Source of the DNA: Pusillimonas sp. MFBS29 | GTDB taxonomy: Bacteria > Pseudomonadota > Gammaproteobacteria > Burkholderiales > Burkholderiaceae_B | Length of the DNA: 64,000 bases | Assembly (NCBI RefSeq): GCF_020687695.1 | Contig: NZ_JAJEWL010000003.1 | Span: 248,001-312,000 of the forward strand | Direction of reading: 5' to 3' | Part shown: one piece after another, positions 28,171 to 37,405 of the stretch | Layout: the number at the start of each line of letters is the position of its first letter | How positions within the stretch are numbered: the stretch's first letter is position 1 | Position numbers and translations under genes: made by a program | Notes under the pieces: model-generated | What the model was told of the DNA's origin: nothing | Database searches by the model: none | Seen by the model: the letters and a program-made list of their open reading frames with translations, nothing else

Positions 28171-29112
28171 TTACTGCAGCACCGTGCCTGCGAGCGCAGC
28201 GGCGACCAGCAATACGCCCACCGCCATATTGGCGCGAAACAGCATAAAGTTGCGATCCGGCCTGGACAGACTGAACACAGACATCTGCCAGATGAAGTGC
28301 CCCGCGATCACGGCCATGACCACATAATAAGGCCAGTCCATGCCCATGGACATACCACCATACAGCCACAAGGCGACGGTGGCCACATAAAAACCGCTAA
28401 TCCAGATCTTGCCCTTGTCGGCAAAACGCAGTGCTGTCGAACGCAAGCCCAGCTTGATATCGTCGCGCACGTCTACATAGGCATAGATGGAGTCATAGCC
28501 CACCTGCCACAGCACCGCCCCCAGCCACATCGCAATCGCGCCTGGCGGCACAACGTTTTGCGTGTCGGACCAGGCCATCAGCATACCCCAATTGAAGCCG
28601 ATGCCCAGCACCACCTGTGGCCAATAAGTAAACCGTTTGCACAGCGGGTACACAATAACGATGGGCACCAGCGCGACAGCCAGCCAGCGGCTGTATTCAT
28701 TCAGCGCGAACAGCAGCAGCGCACACACCGCGAGTTGCGCCAGCACAAACCACAAGGCGTTCTTCAGACTCAGCTGACCGCTGGTCAGTGGCCGGAAGCG
28801 CGTGCGCTCGACTTTCTGGTCGATATCGCGATCGAAGATGTCGTTAAAGCAGCATCCTATGCCGCGCATCAATAATGCGCCGAGCGAGAAGATGAAAAGG
28901 CGGAACAGGGTGGGCCAGCCATCAGCGGCCTGGACCAGGGCGGCCAGGCACGGCAGCAGTGTCAGCCAGGTACCAACCGGCCGGTCAAGGCGGCACAGTC
29001 GCGCATAAGGTCCCCACGAAGACGGCAGCCAACGTGCAACCCAGTCATCCGGGCGCATGTCTGCCAGGTCCGGCGTTCCCGGCGCCCTCTCGGGAAATTG
29101 CGGACCTGCCAT
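28171..29112 (-). CDS. ubiA: 4-hydroxybenzoate polyprenyltransferase
   Basis: Attaches the polyprenyl tail to 4-hydroxybenzoate in ubiquinone synthesis, in the inner membrane. The 313 residues include a first Asp-rich motif in CCFNDIFDRDIDQKVERTRFRPL and the second in YVDVRDDIKLGLRSTALRF. Its ATG follows the aminotransferase TGA without a gap. Ubiquinone links this gene to the respiratory genes elsewhere in the window, though it is not in their operons. Confidence 0.95.
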   Translation of the reverse strand: MAGPQFPERAPGTPDLADMRPDDWVARWLPSSWGPYARLCRLDRPVGTWLTLLPCLAALVQAADGWPTLFRLFIFSLGALLMRGIGCCFNDIFDRDIDQKVERTRFRPLTSGQLSLKNALWFVLAQLAVCALLLFALNEYSRWLAVALVPIVIVYPLCKRFTYWPQVVLGIGFNWGMLMAWSDTQNVVPPGAIAMWLGAVLWQVGYDSIYAYVDVRDDIKLGLRSTALRFADKGKIWISGFYVATVALWLYGGMSMGMDWPYYVVMAVIAGHFIWQMSVFSLSRPDRNFMLFRANMAVGVLLVAAALAGTVLQ

Positions 29113-30309
29113 TCAGCTTTCCTTGATGAGCTTGCCCAGGACGGCAATACCTTCGCGGATTTTTTCTTCGGAAACGGTGACAAAGCTGAGGCGCAGTGTG
29201 TTGGCCTTGGCGTTGGGCCCGGTATAGAACGGTTCTCCGGGAACGAAGGCAACATTCTGCTCGATGGCCCGTGCCAGCAGCCTGGTGCCATCGATGTGCG
29301 CCGGCAGCGTCACCCAAATGAACATGCCGCCTTCCGGACGCGTCCAGGTGACCGTATCCGGGAAATGCTGGTCCATGGCATCGAGCATATAGCCGCACTG
29401 CTCTTTGTAAAGATCGCGCACCTTGGGCAAATGCGTGGCCAGGAAACCGTCTTTAATGACCTCGTAGACGGCCATTTGCGTAAGCGTGGCCGTATGCAGA
29501 TCAGTTGCCTGCTTGATTTGTACCAGCTTCGATATGATCGGCTTGGGTGCAACGATGTAGCCCAGACGCAGGCCCGGAGCCAGCACCTTGGAAAACGTAC
29601 CCAGGCGTATAACGGTTGCCCCCGCCTTGCGCCCCAGACCCAGCAAGCCGGGCTGAGCCTGACCGGCGTAACGCAGCTCGCCATAGGGATCGTCTTCGAT
29701 GACGGGCACCTGCAAGGCCGCACAGCGCTCCACCAACGCCTGACGACGCTCAAGGCTGAGTGTCAGCCCGGTGGGATTCTGGAAATTAGGCAAGGCATAG
29801 ATGAAACGGGCGCCGGCGGCACGCTCGGCGGTCAGTTCCTCGGGGATCAGGCCGCCTTCGTCGGTTGGCACCCCGACATAATTCGGTTCATACATTGAAA
29901 ACGACTGCAATGCGCCCAGGTAGCTGGGCGCCTCGACCAGCACATTGCTGCCCGGATCGATAAACAGCTTGCCCAGCATATCGAGCGCCTGCTGCGAACC
30001 CGATACGATCAGGACTTCATCTGGCGACACGTCGGCGCCGTCGTGGCTCAGGTCTTGAGCTACCCAGGCGCGCAGGGGGGCATACCCTTCGGTGGGGCCG
30101 TACTGCAGCGCAGACTTGCCGCTCTGCTGCAGCACACGATCAAAGGCCTGATTGATGACCTCTACCGGAAAACCTTTGGGCGAAGGCAGGCCGCCCGCAA
30201 ACGAAATGATCTCGGGACGTTCGGTAACTTTCAGAATCTCGCGTATGGTGGAGCTGGTAAGTTTCTGAGCACGCTGTGAAAAAGTATAAGGAAGGCTGTA
30301 CGAATCCAT
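29113..30309 (-). CDS. PLP-dependent aminotransferase (2-aminoadipate/LysN-like)
   Basis: Fold type I class I/II aminotransferase, 398 residues. The family signature FAGGLPSPKGFPVE is followed by QYGPTEGYAPLR. The PLP lysine is in GTFSKVLAPGLRLGY, and the C-terminal SFVTVSEEKI contains no unusual features. The aligned relatives I recall are 2-aminoadipate or multi-substrate aminotransferases without the MocR DNA-binding domain. ATG 30309 is preferred over an upstream TTG. ubiA starts directly after its stop. Confidence 0.88.
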   Translation of the reverse strand: MDSYSLPYTFSQRAQKLTSSTIREILKVTERPEIISFAGGLPSPKGFPVEVINQAFDRVLQQSGKSALQYGPTEGYAPLRAWVAQDLSHDGADVSPDEVLIVSGSQQALDMLGKLFIDPGSNVLVEAPSYLGALQSFSMYEPNYVGVPTDEGGLIPEELTAERAAGARFIYALPNFQNPTGLTLSLERRQALVERCAALQVPVIEDDPYGELRYAGQAQPGLLGLGRKAGATVIRLGTFSKVLAPGLRLGYIVAPKPIISKLVQIKQATDLHTATLTQMAVYEVIKDGFLATHLPKVRDLYKEQCGYMLDAMDQHFPDTVTWTRPEGGMFIWVTLPAHIDGTRLLARAIEQNVAFVPGEPFYTGPNAKANTLRLSFVTVSEEKIREGIAVLGKLIKES

Positions 30310-30418
30310 GATTCTGAAAAGATGTCCGGTAAAGAGCAAAAAGAAGTAACGTTATAGGTTACCGCAATAGACGTCAAACCACCAATGAATGCGGTGGCCG
30401 CGCGCAGCCGGTGATGGT

Positions 30419-30541
30419 TCAGCCTTGCTTGTCACGGCGGCTGTCGCGCTTGACCTGGCGCAGCAACCACCAGAACAACGAAAGCGAGCATCCCAGCCCC
30501 ACCACAAAGATGCCCACCACTATCCATTCGCCCGTCGTCAT
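30419..30541 (-). CDS. Small single-span membrane protein (40 residues) after the Rieske oxygenase
   Basis: A 40-codon frame from ATG 30541 to TGA 30419 starting MTTGEWIVVGIFVVGLGCS. One hydrophobic helix (about 6-24) is followed by WWLLRQVKRDSRRDKQG, a strongly basic cytoplasmic-type tail. AAGGAAG overlaps the stop region of the Rieske gene and stands 7 nt before the ATG, so translation is likely coupled. I recognise no family. It could anchor or stabilise the oxygenase, but this is only inference. Confidence 0.68.
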   Translation of the reverse strand: MTTGEWIVVGIFVVGLGCSLSLFWWLLRQVKRDSRRDKQG

Positions 30542-30553
30542 CACCGCTTCCTT

Positions 30554-31612
30554 TTAAAGTGCCTTGGCCGCTACCACCTGTGCGGTTGCCTGCCCGGTTG
30601 CTCGTTCAGCCTCGATCAGCACCTGCATTTTCTGACGGAAACGCAAAGGGCCGGCATCTTGAGGCAGATTCATTTTTGAAGGATCTTTGGCCATACCCTG
30701 ATGCACCGCTTCGAGCACCACACGGTCTTCCTCGAAGGCACTTCGCACGTCCTCGGCGAACTGCCTGGAAACCGAGGCGTCATCCGGACTGAAGTTGCGC
30801 ATCTGGAACCAGAAATACCGGGTGGTGTTTTCATCAACCGGCGTCAGGAAATTATAAGAATCCATCAGGAACACGTCGGGATGGAAGGGTTCAGTGTCGG
30901 ACGCCGTGCCCGCCGGCGTGAAAACAGCCCGGATCACCGCATGAGCCGGCACGCGAACTTCGTACTGCTGCTTGCGATCACAGTTTCCGTTGAATTTGAC
31001 GAACTTGGCATAGAAAGGCGCCACTTCTACATTGCGCATCCAGCGCGACACCACCACACCGTCATCGTTGACCTGTGTGTGCAGGCGCTCGCCTATTAGC
31101 GAGGCACTGCCGAACGACGTTTGATGCACCCAGGAAACATGCGAGGGATCAAGCAGGTTATCGGTCAGGTACAGGTAATTGCAATGGACCAGCATGGCGT
31201 CGCCCTGATTCAATCCCCAGGCAGGGTCACCCCAGTGCTCGACCTTGATGATGTCGTCCGGGTCGGCAACTGCCGGATCACCCATCCAGATCCAGATCAG
31301 GCCGTAACGTTCGGCCACCGGATAACTGCGCACCACGGCTGCCTTGGGCGGGCTGCCCATGCCGGGCGCGTGCGTACAGGCACCGGTACAGTCGAAAACC
31401 AGGCCGTGGTAGCCGCATTCAACCTCGTCACCCTTTAACCTGCCCATGGACAAGGGCAGCTTGCGGTGCGGACAGGCATCTTCCAGCGCCACCACGCCGC
31501 CATCCTGGGCGCGGTACAGCACGATGTCTTCGCCCAATATTCTGGCCGCGTGCAAATGGCGGCCCAGCTCATGATCAGTCGCCGCCACATACCAGGCGTT
31601 CTTCAGAAACAT
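30554..31612 (-). CDS. Rieske non-heme iron oxygenase (VanA-like, alpha subunit)
   Basis: Oxygenase component of an O-demethylase or ring-hydroxylating type, 352 residues. The Rieske [2Fe-2S] ligands are C47 and H49 (CPHR) and C66 and H69 (CGYHG). The mononuclear iron site follows NLLDPSHVSWVHQ with H158 and H163. It needs a reductase, and none is encoded nearby, so it must borrow one. AAGGAG precedes ATG 31612. Divergent from a 2OG oxygenase gene. The aromatic substrate is unknown. Confidence 0.9.
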   Translation of the reverse strand: MFLKNAWYVAATDHELGRHLHAARILGEDIVLYRAQDGGVVALEDACPHRKLPLSMGRLKGDEVECGYHGLVFDCTGACTHAPGMGSPPKAAVVRSYPVAERYGLIWIWMGDPAVADPDDIIKVEHWGDPAWGLNQGDAMLVHCNYLYLTDNLLDPSHVSWVHQTSFGSASLIGERLHTQVNDDGVVVSRWMRNVEVAPFYAKFVKFNGNCDRKQQYEVRVPAHAVIRAVFTPAGTASDTEPFHPDVFLMDSYNFLTPVDENTTRYFWFQMRNFSPDDASVSRQFAEDVRSAFEEDRVVLEAVHQGMAKDPSKMNLPQDAGPLRFRQKMQVLIEAERATGQATAQVVAAKAL

Positions 31613-31720
31613 GAATACTCCTTAGCAATACTTGATTCTTCACACCAGGCAAATGATAGTCCATTCGCCTGGCCGATCAGAACAGGCACGCATTTATGGC
31701 AATCAGGGACCTGGCTGATT

Positions 31721-31726
31721 TATAAT
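31721..31726 (+). promoter_or_regulatory. Candidate -10 element for the 2OG oxygenase gene
   Basis: Perfect TATAAT about 95 nt upstream of the 2OG oxygenase start, in the 207-nt gap shared with the divergent Rieske gene. No convincing -35 is present; TGGCAA lies 18 nt upstream. Confidence 0.35.
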
Positions 31727-31819
31727 CGCGCACCCATTTTTCAGCACTGTCTCCCGACAACAAACTTCGGAATGCCCACACTATGAAATCATTGCACCGT
31801 TTTATCTTTGTGGTGCGCC

Positions 31820-32452
31820 ATGGCGTCCACTGATCACCTTATCGACACCCTGGCAAACCAGGGCTGGGTTGTTTGCGACCAGACCATTGACGCAACGCTA
31901 CGACACAATCTTTATACACAATCAGCCACAGCCTGGGCCAGTGGCAACTTCCAGCAAGCCTGCATAGGGCGTGGCGCCAGCCACCTGCTGAACCCCGCCA
32001 TCCGCGGCGACACCATTTGCTGGATAGATGCGGCAACGACATCCGAGGCCGGCAGCAATTTTTTGTCCTGGTCCACAAGCTTGCAACATGAGCTGAACCG
32101 CCAGCTCTATGCCGGGCTGAACAGTGCCGAATTCCATTTCGCGCGTTATCAGACAGGCCAGGGCTACAAGAAACATCTGGACCAGCACCAGACACAACGC
32201 CACCGCAAAATATCATTGGTGTTGTACTTGAATCCCCAATGGACGGACTCTGATGGCGGTGAATTATGCCTGTACGCCCCGGAGGACGAAAACCAGGAAA
32301 TTCAGCGGATACTGCCCCAGCCAGGCCGACTGGTGCTGTTTCGTAGCGACCTGTTCCCACACGAGGTCCTGCCTTGTTCGCAGACACGCTGCAGCCTTAC
32401 AGGCTGGTTTCGCACCGATATGCCACCCTCAGGATCCGTGATGCCACTCTAG
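31820..32452 (+). CDS. 2-oxoglutarate-Fe(II) dioxygenase (prolyl-4-hydroxylase/SM-20-like)
   Basis: A 210-residue double-stranded beta-helix oxygenase. The iron triad is H119 and D121 (KKHLD) and H181 (FPHEVLP), and R198 in TGWFR can bind 2-oxoglutarate. Strand LVLYLNP and the WTDSDGGELCLY segment are typical of bacterial prolyl-hydroxylase-like proteins. ATG 31820 has a weak ribosome site. Its 3' end overlaps the convergent racemase gene by 24 bp. The substrate is unknown; protein residues or free amino acids are both possible. Confidence 0.87.
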   Translation: MASTDHLIDTLANQGWVVCDQTIDATLRHNLYTQSATAWASGNFQQACIGRGASHLLNPAIRGDTICWIDAATTSEAGSNFLSWSTSLQHELNRQLYAGLNSAEFHFARYQTGQGYKKHLDQHQTQRHRKISLVLYLNPQWTDSDGGELCLYAPEDENQEIQRILPQPGRLVLFRSDLFPHEVLPCSQTRCSLTGWFRTDMPPSGSVMPL

Positions 32453-33151
32453 CGCTGCCAGGGCCAGGGCATCGATGGAGTCCACCACCGCGACACCCTG
32501 GGCCGGCCGCGCAAGTGGAGGCAAAGCCAGGGGCAGTTCGGTACAGCCCAGAATTACTGCGTCGGCTCCACGCTGGCGCAGCAGCTGCACGCAGTGTGCA
32601 GCAGGATCCAGAGCGGCTTCGGCCTGATTAAGCTTCACCAGCCTGATCGCTTCGGCGCAATAGCGCAGCAACTCATCGGCCTCGAGCAGCATACTGTCGT
32701 AGCCGCAAGCCTCGAGCTCACGCTGATACAGGCCCGAACTCAGGGTGGTAGCCGTACCGAGCAGGCCTATGCGCCCTCGGGTAATACCGCTGCGCCGCAG
32801 GTCATCAATGACTGAACGCACAATATGCAGCACCTTCAATGAGGTGCTGGCGGCGAGCTGCTCGTACCACAAGTGAGCGGTATTGCACGGAATGGCTATC
32901 GCCCCCGCACCGGCCCGCTCCATGTGGCGAACCCCATTGAGCATCCAGGGGAAAGGGTCGGCGCCTGTACCTGCATGGCCAGCCGGACGATCGGGTATGC
33001 GCGGATCGCTCCAGAGTATGGTGGGCACATGATGCTGGTCGCTGTCGGCATTGGTCAGGGCCGTAAGACGAACCATGAACACGGCACTGGCCATCGGCCC
33101 CATACCGCCCAGCACTCCGAGGAAACGGCCGGCAAATTCAGTATCGGGCAT
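32429..33151 (-). CDS. Aspartate/glutamate racemase family protein
   Basis: Cofactor-independent amino-acid racemase, 240 residues, with the two catalytic cysteines C89 (IPCNTAH) and C204 (LGCTELP) and the N-terminal GVLGGMGPMAS. These are hallmarks of the Asp/Glu/hydantoin racemase family. It is the last gene of the cassette, 26 nt after gltL. Given the neighbouring C-S lyase, it may interconvert enantiomers of the transported amino acid (cysteate, cysteine or aspartate). The substrate is not set by the sequence. Confidence 0.9.
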   Translation of the reverse strand: MPDTEFAGRFLGVLGGMGPMASAVFMVRLTALTNADSDQHHVPTILWSDPRIPDRPAGHAGTGADPFPWMLNGVRHMERAGAGAIAIPCNTAHLWYEQLAASTSLKVLHIVRSVIDDLRRSGITRGRIGLLGTATTLSSGLYQRELEACGYDSMLLEADELLRYCAEAIRLVKLNQAEAALDPAAHCVQLLRQRGADAVILGCTELPLALPPLARPAQGVAVVDSIDALALAALEWHHGS

Positions 33152-33177
33152 GGCTGTGCAATCGGAAAATTCAGAGG

Positions 33178-33912
33178 TTAATGGTGCAGAATCTTGGACA
33201 GGAATTGCTGTGCACGTTCGGAGCGCGCTTCCATATTGCCGAAGAACTCTTCGTTGGTACAGTCTTCGACGATCTTTCCGGCATCCATGAACACGACGCG
33301 GTCAGCCACCTTGCGGGCAAAGCCCATTTCATGGGTAACCACCATCATGGTCATACCGTCGCGGGCAAGGTCAACCATGACATCCAGCACCTCGTTGACC
33401 ATTTCCGGATCAAGTGCCGATGTAGGCTCATCGAACAGCATGGCAATGGGATCCATGGCCAGCGCTCGTGCAATTGCCACACGCTGTTGCTGCCCGCCAG
33501 ACAGCTGGCCGGGGAACTTGTTTTGATGTGCACGCAGGCCAACCCGATCGAGCAGTTTTTCAGCTCGCGCATGCGCCTCGGCAACGCTGCGCCCCAGAAC
33601 CTTCACCTGTGCCAGCTCAAGATTCTGATTCACTGACAAATGCGGGAAAAGCTCGAAGCTCTGGAACACCATGCCTATGCGCGCGCGCAGCTTGGGCAGA
33701 TTGGTATCAGGGGCACCCACCGACACGCCGTCTACGAAAATCTCGCCTTTCTGAAAAGGCTCCAGCCCATTGACCGTCTTGATCAGCGTGGACTTACCCG
33801 ACCCGGACGGGCCGCACACCACAACGACTTCGCCGCTGGCCACCTGTGTGCTGCAATCGTCCAGCACCTGCGTGGTACCGTACCACTTGCTGACGTGCTT
33901 GAGTTCTATCAT
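33178..33912 (-). CDS. gltL: Polar amino-acid ABC transporter ATPase (GltL-type)
   Basis: Cytoplasmic ATPase of the uptake system, 244 residues. Walker A is GPSGSGKST, followed by the Q-loop in [11 protein letters not shown], the signature LSGGQQQR, Walker [13 protein letters not shown] and the H-loop VVTHEMGFA. Family sequence fits GltL/GlnQ, the acidic or polar amino-acid class. It lies 26 nt after the gltK-type permease. Confidence 0.94.
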   Translation of the reverse strand: MIELKHVSKWYGTTQVLDDCSTQVASGEVVVVCGPSGSGKSTLIKTVNGLEPFQKGEIFVDGVSVGAPDTNLPKLRARIGMVFQSFELFPHLSVNQNLELAQVKVLGRSVAEAHARAEKLLDRVGLRAHQNKFPGQLSGGQQQRVAIARALAMDPIAMLFDEPTSALDPEMVNEVLDVMVDLARDGMTMMVVTHEMGFARKVADRVVFMDAGKIVEDCTNEEFFGNMEARSERAQQFLSKILHH

Positions 33913-33938
33913 TCAATCTCCTGGTGCATCATGGCTGT

Positions 33939-34628
33939 CTAGCGAACTATGCTGGTACGCTGGCGCAGGTAACGCACCAGCAACGACGCAGCATAGCTCA
34001 TGATGAAATAGACCAGCGCCACAAATATATACATTTCAATCAGACGGCCATCGCGCTGCGCCACCTTGACCGCCGCACCCAGGAAATCGGTCAGGGAAAG
34101 CACATACACCAGGGACGTGTCCTGAAAGAGGACTATGGTTTGCGTCAGCAAAATGGGGGTCATGTTGCGAAATGCCTGCGGCAACACCACCTTGCCCATC
34201 ACTTGCCAGTAGCTCAGCCCCAGCGCATAACCCGCAGCCAGCTGCCCGCGCGGCACCGACTGGATGCCGGCACGCATGATTTCACAAAAATAGGCTGCCT
34301 CGAACAAGGTGAAGGTGACCAGTGCCGAAGTAAAGCCTCCGACCGCCACAGGCCGTGAGGCTCCGGTCAGCCAGGCGCCAATATAAGGCACCAGAAAATA
34401 AAACCAGAAAATAACCAGAATCAGTGGCAAGGCGCGCAACAGATTCACGTATGTGCCGGCCGCCCAGGCCAGAGGCTTGATGCCCGACAGGCGACACATG
34501 GCCAGCAAAGTACCCAATATCAGGCCACCCAGCGCCGACATGATTGTGAGCTTGAGCGTAAACACCATGCCGTCACGGAACAGATAGACCCATGAGCGCT
34601 GGATGACGTCAAAATCAAACTCGCTCAT
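33939..34628 (-). CDS. gltK: Polar amino-acid ABC transporter permease (GltK-type)
   Basis: Inner-membrane permease, 229 residues, with five hydrophobic helices. The His/Glu/Gln/Arg/opine family loop includes EAAYFCEIMRAGIQSVPRGQ, where the ATPase couples. Its ATG overlaps the gltJ stop by ATGA. With GltJ it forms the heterodimeric channel. Confidence 0.93.
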   Translation of the reverse strand: MSEFDFDVIQRSWVYLFRDGMVFTLKLTIMSALGGLILGTLLAMCRLSGIKPLAWAAGTYVNLLRALPLILVIFWFYFLVPYIGAWLTGASRPVAVGGFTSALVTFTLFEAAYFCEIMRAGIQSVPRGQLAAGYALGLSYWQVMGKVVLPQAFRNMTPILLTQTIVLFQDTSLVYVLSLTDFLGAAVKVAQRDGRLIEMYIFVALVYFIMSYAASLLVRYLRQRTSIVR

Positions 34629-35380
34629 GACGCCTCCTTCTGGACCTTTACCGGGCCAATGAAGCCTGGCACCGCCAGGCGCCGCTCGAGCAATCGCATG
34701 CCGCTGACGACGATCAGATTCAGGATCAGATAAAACAGTGTGGCCAGCGCAAAGGTTTCAAAAACCTGGAAGCTGAACTCCTGCATGGATCGCGCCGCAC
34801 CAACCAGCTCGAACAGGCCTATGGTGAAAGCAACCGATGTGTTTTTAATGAGGTTAAGCAGTTCTGAAGTAAGCGGCGGCAAGATAATGCGAAATGAGCT
34901 GGGCAAGAGCACATAGCGATATACCTGTGTCGTTTCCAGACCCAGGGCGGTAGCTGCCATGCGCTGGCCCGGCGGTAGGGATTCTATGCCCGCCCTGACC
35001 TGCTCGGCCACGCGCGACGACGTGTAGAACCCCAGGCACAGTACTGCCGGAATGAAGATGCCCCACGGCGGTGCGATCTGCTTGATGGCATCGCCCAGGC
35101 TGCGTGGCACGACCTCTGGCATAACGAAATACCAAAGAAACATCTGCACCAACAGCGGCACGTTGCGAAACAGCTCGACGTACGCCGTACCCAGGCGTCT
35201 GGCCCAGGGCATGCTGATGGTACGCGCCACACCAACCAGGGTGCCCATGCCAAGCGCGAGCATCCAGGAAAGTGCGGCGGTTCCTATTGTCCAGGCCAAG
35301 CCCCCCAGCAGTGTCTCTAGATAGGTGAAACCGCCGGGAGCCTCATCGAAAAATACCAGCCAGTTCCAGTTGTAATTCAT
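34625..35380 (-). CDS. gltJ: Polar amino-acid ABC transporter permease (GltJ-type)
   Basis: Second permease of the system, 251 residues. The N-terminus NYNWNWLVFFDEAPGG resembles GltJ, and the ATPase-contact loop is SSRVAEQVRAGIESLPPGQ. It follows the binding-protein gene by 13 nt and overlaps gltK. The longer N-terminus compared with GltK is normal for GltJ. Confidence 0.93.
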   Translation of the reverse strand: MNYNWNWLVFFDEAPGGFTYLETLLGGLAWTIGTAALSWMLALGMGTLVGVARTISMPWARRLGTAYVELFRNVPLLVQMFLWYFVMPEVVPRSLGDAIKQIAPPWGIFIPAVLCLGFYTSSRVAEQVRAGIESLPPGQRMAATALGLETTQVYRYVLLPSSFRIILPPLTSELLNLIKNTSVAFTIGLFELVGAARSMQEFSFQVFETFALATLFYLILNLIVVSGMRLLERRLAVPGFIGPVKVQKEAS

Positions 35381-35393
35381 GCTGGTTGGCTAC

Positions 35394-36293
35394 TTACTTA
35401 TACATTTCCGGATCGTACGAATCGGTAGGATTGGCCACCACTTTCTTGAGCTGATCGCTCATGGGCCAGTTCAAATTGACATCCTTGGGCGGAATGGGCG
35501 ACTCGAACCATTTCTTGTAGAGCTCGGCCAGCGAACCATCTTTCATCATGCCCTTGATGGTGTCGTCGACCACCTTCTTGAACTCAGGATCATCCTTGGG
35601 TTCCATAATGGCATAGGGCTCTACGGTGTAGGCATCTTTGCTGATCATCCATTCGCTCGGGTCGCGCGATGTGGCAACCAGACCGGCCAGCAGGATGTCA
35701 TCCATGAAGAAGGCAGCGGCGCGTCCGTTGTTAACGGTAAGGAAGGCCTCGGCGTGGTCTTTGGCGGGAATGATGTTCATGCCCAGGTTTTGCTGGTCGT
35801 TGGCACCGGTTGCCCAGCGTATATTGCTGGTGCCCGCCGTTGAAATAACGGTCTTGCCCTTGAGGTCTTCAAGATTGTTGATGTTGGACGACTTCTTGGC
35901 CACAAAACGGGTGGCGGTCACGAAAGTGGTGGGCGCGAAGGTAACCTGGGCCTGGCGCTCTTTGGTGTTGGTGGACGAACCGCAGTTCAGGTCAACTGTG
36001 CCGTTGGCCAGCAGGGGTATGCGGGTGGAAGAGGTGACCGGCACCAGCTTGACGTTGATGCTGTCCATGCCCAGCTTGGTCTTGACGGCCTCGACGATAT
36101 TCTGACAGATGTCCATGGAATAACCGATGGGCTTCTGATTGTCGTCGAGATAGGAAAAGGGGATGGAAGCATCGCGATGGCCCAGGGCGATTTCACCACT
36201 GGATTTGATCTTTTCAAGCCGGCCGTCGGCATAAACCGGGGCGGTTGCCGCAACGGCCAAGGCGGTAAACAAGGTAATGGTTGCTGTTTTCAT
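35394..36293 (-). CDS. gltI: Acidic amino-acid ABC transporter binding protein (GltI-type)
   Basis: Periplasmic receptor of the uptake system, 299 residues. The signal peptide ends in APVYA at about residue 22. The GltI-like part begins with GEIALGHRDASIPFSYLD and includes NGTVDLNCGSSTNTKERQ, the ligand-binding region of glutamate/aspartate receptors. AGGAG precedes ATG 36293. In this operon the ligand could be glutamate or aspartate, or their structural analogue cysteate; sequence alone cannot tell. Confidence 0.92.
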   Translation of the reverse strand: MKTATITLFTALAVAATAPVYADGRLEKIKSSGEIALGHRDASIPFSYLDDNQKPIGYSMDICQNIVEAVKTKLGMDSINVKLVPVTSSTRIPLLANGTVDLNCGSSTNTKERQAQVTFAPTTFVTATRFVAKKSSNINNLEDLKGKTVISTAGTSNIRWATGANDQQNLGMNIIPAKDHAEAFLTVNNGRAAAFFMDDILLAGLVATSRDPSEWMISKDAYTVEPYAIMEPKDDPEFKKVVDDTIKGMMKDGSLAELYKKWFESPIPPKDVNLNWPMSDQLKKVVANPTDSYDPEMYK

Positions 36294-36323
36294 AGGTTTG
36301 TCTCCTGGGTGTATCTGATTTTT

Positions 36324-37322
36324 CTAGAATAGCTGGCGATACCCGTACAGGCCTACCGCGCCGCCAGTATGCACAAATACCACGTTTTCATCCTTCTTGA
36401 AATGCCCCGAACGAATCAGGGCAATCAAGCCAGCCATACCTTTGCCCGAATAAACCGGATCGAGCAAAATGGCTTCCAGTTCAGCCGTCAGTCGCAAGGC
36501 TTCGATCATGCTGTCGGTGGGCAAGCCATAACCCTCGCCAACATAGTCGGAATTTGCCACCACGTCGGCACGTTCAACCGACGAGGCGGGAAGCCCCATG
36601 TAATCTACCGTAGCCTGCACCAATTTCCAAACATTTTCCTCTTGTTTTTCGCGAGGCGCACGTACGCTGACGCCATATACGGGTATGCCACTATTGCTGG
36701 CACGCAAACCAACAACCAGACCGGCCTGAGTACCGGTGCTGCCGGTTGCATGCACAACATGGTCAATACGCACGCCGGTTTCGAAAGACTGATTCAACAG
36801 TTCCTGCGCACAACCCACATAACCCAGGGCGCCCACCGGGTTGGAACCGCCCCCCGGAATGACGTAGGGCTTGCGGCCGGCACTACGCAACTCGGCGGCC
36901 AGCTTTTCCATTTCCTGCTGCATGTCGGTGCCCGCCGGATACCGTCCGACAATTTCTCCGCCAAGCAGGCGATCAAGCAGGACGTTGCCTGACTCTTCGT
37001 ACTCTTCGCTTGCATCGGTAACACGCTGTTCAAGCAATATCTTGCATTGCAGGCCCACCCGCGCCGCTGCGGCAACGGTTTGCCGGGCATGATTGGACTG
37101 CACCGCACCTTGCGTGATCAGGGTGTCTGCCCCTTCTTCAAGCGCCTGCGCCACGAGAAATTCCAGCTTGCGAGTTTTATTGCCGCCTGTGGCAAGGCCG
37201 GTGCAGTCATCGCGCTTGATATACAGATTCGGGCCGCCCAGATGCCGGGTCAGGTTGGGCATGAACTCCAGTGGCGTTGGAAAATGCCCGAGTCGAACTC
37301 GGGGATAGGCGGCAAGATGCAT
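36324..37322 (-). CDS. cuyA: L-cysteate sulfo-lyase / D-cysteine desulfhydrase family PLP enzyme
   Basis: Fold type II PLP lyase of the ACC deaminase/D-cysteine desulfhydrase family, 332 residues. It would release sulfite from L-cysteate, or sulfide from D-cysteine, with pyruvate and ammonia. The PLP lysine is K49 in [11 protein letters not shown], preceded by IKRDDCTG and followed by QSNHARQT. From memory, [19 protein letters not shown] and HATGS.GTQAGL fit CuyA better than E. coli DcyD, which has KRDDVTPMAMGGNKLRK. It is the first gene of a six-gene operon with an amino-acid importer and a racemase. The choice between the two activities is not certain. Confidence 0.8.
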   Translation of the reverse strand: MHLAAYPRVRLGHFPTPLEFMPNLTRHLGGPNLYIKRDDCTGLATGGNKTRKLEFLVAQALEEGADTLITQGAVQSNHARQTVAAAARVGLQCKILLEQRVTDASEEYEESGNVLLDRLLGGEIVGRYPAGTDMQQEMEKLAAELRSAGRKPYVIPGGGSNPVGALGYVGCAQELLNQSFETGVRIDHVVHATGSTGTQAGLVVGLRASNSGIPVYGVSVRAPREKQEENVWKLVQATVDYMGLPASSVERADVVANSDYVGEGYGLPTDSMIEALRLTAELEAILLDPVYSGKGMAGLIALIRSGHFKKDENVVFVHTGGAVGLYGYRQLF

Positions 37323-37405
37323 TGCTTGGGCTCCAAAAGTGTCTGTTTCATTATGGATCGTACCGATAGCGTTGCCGTTTGCCCAATACTATATTCTTAG
37401 AACCT

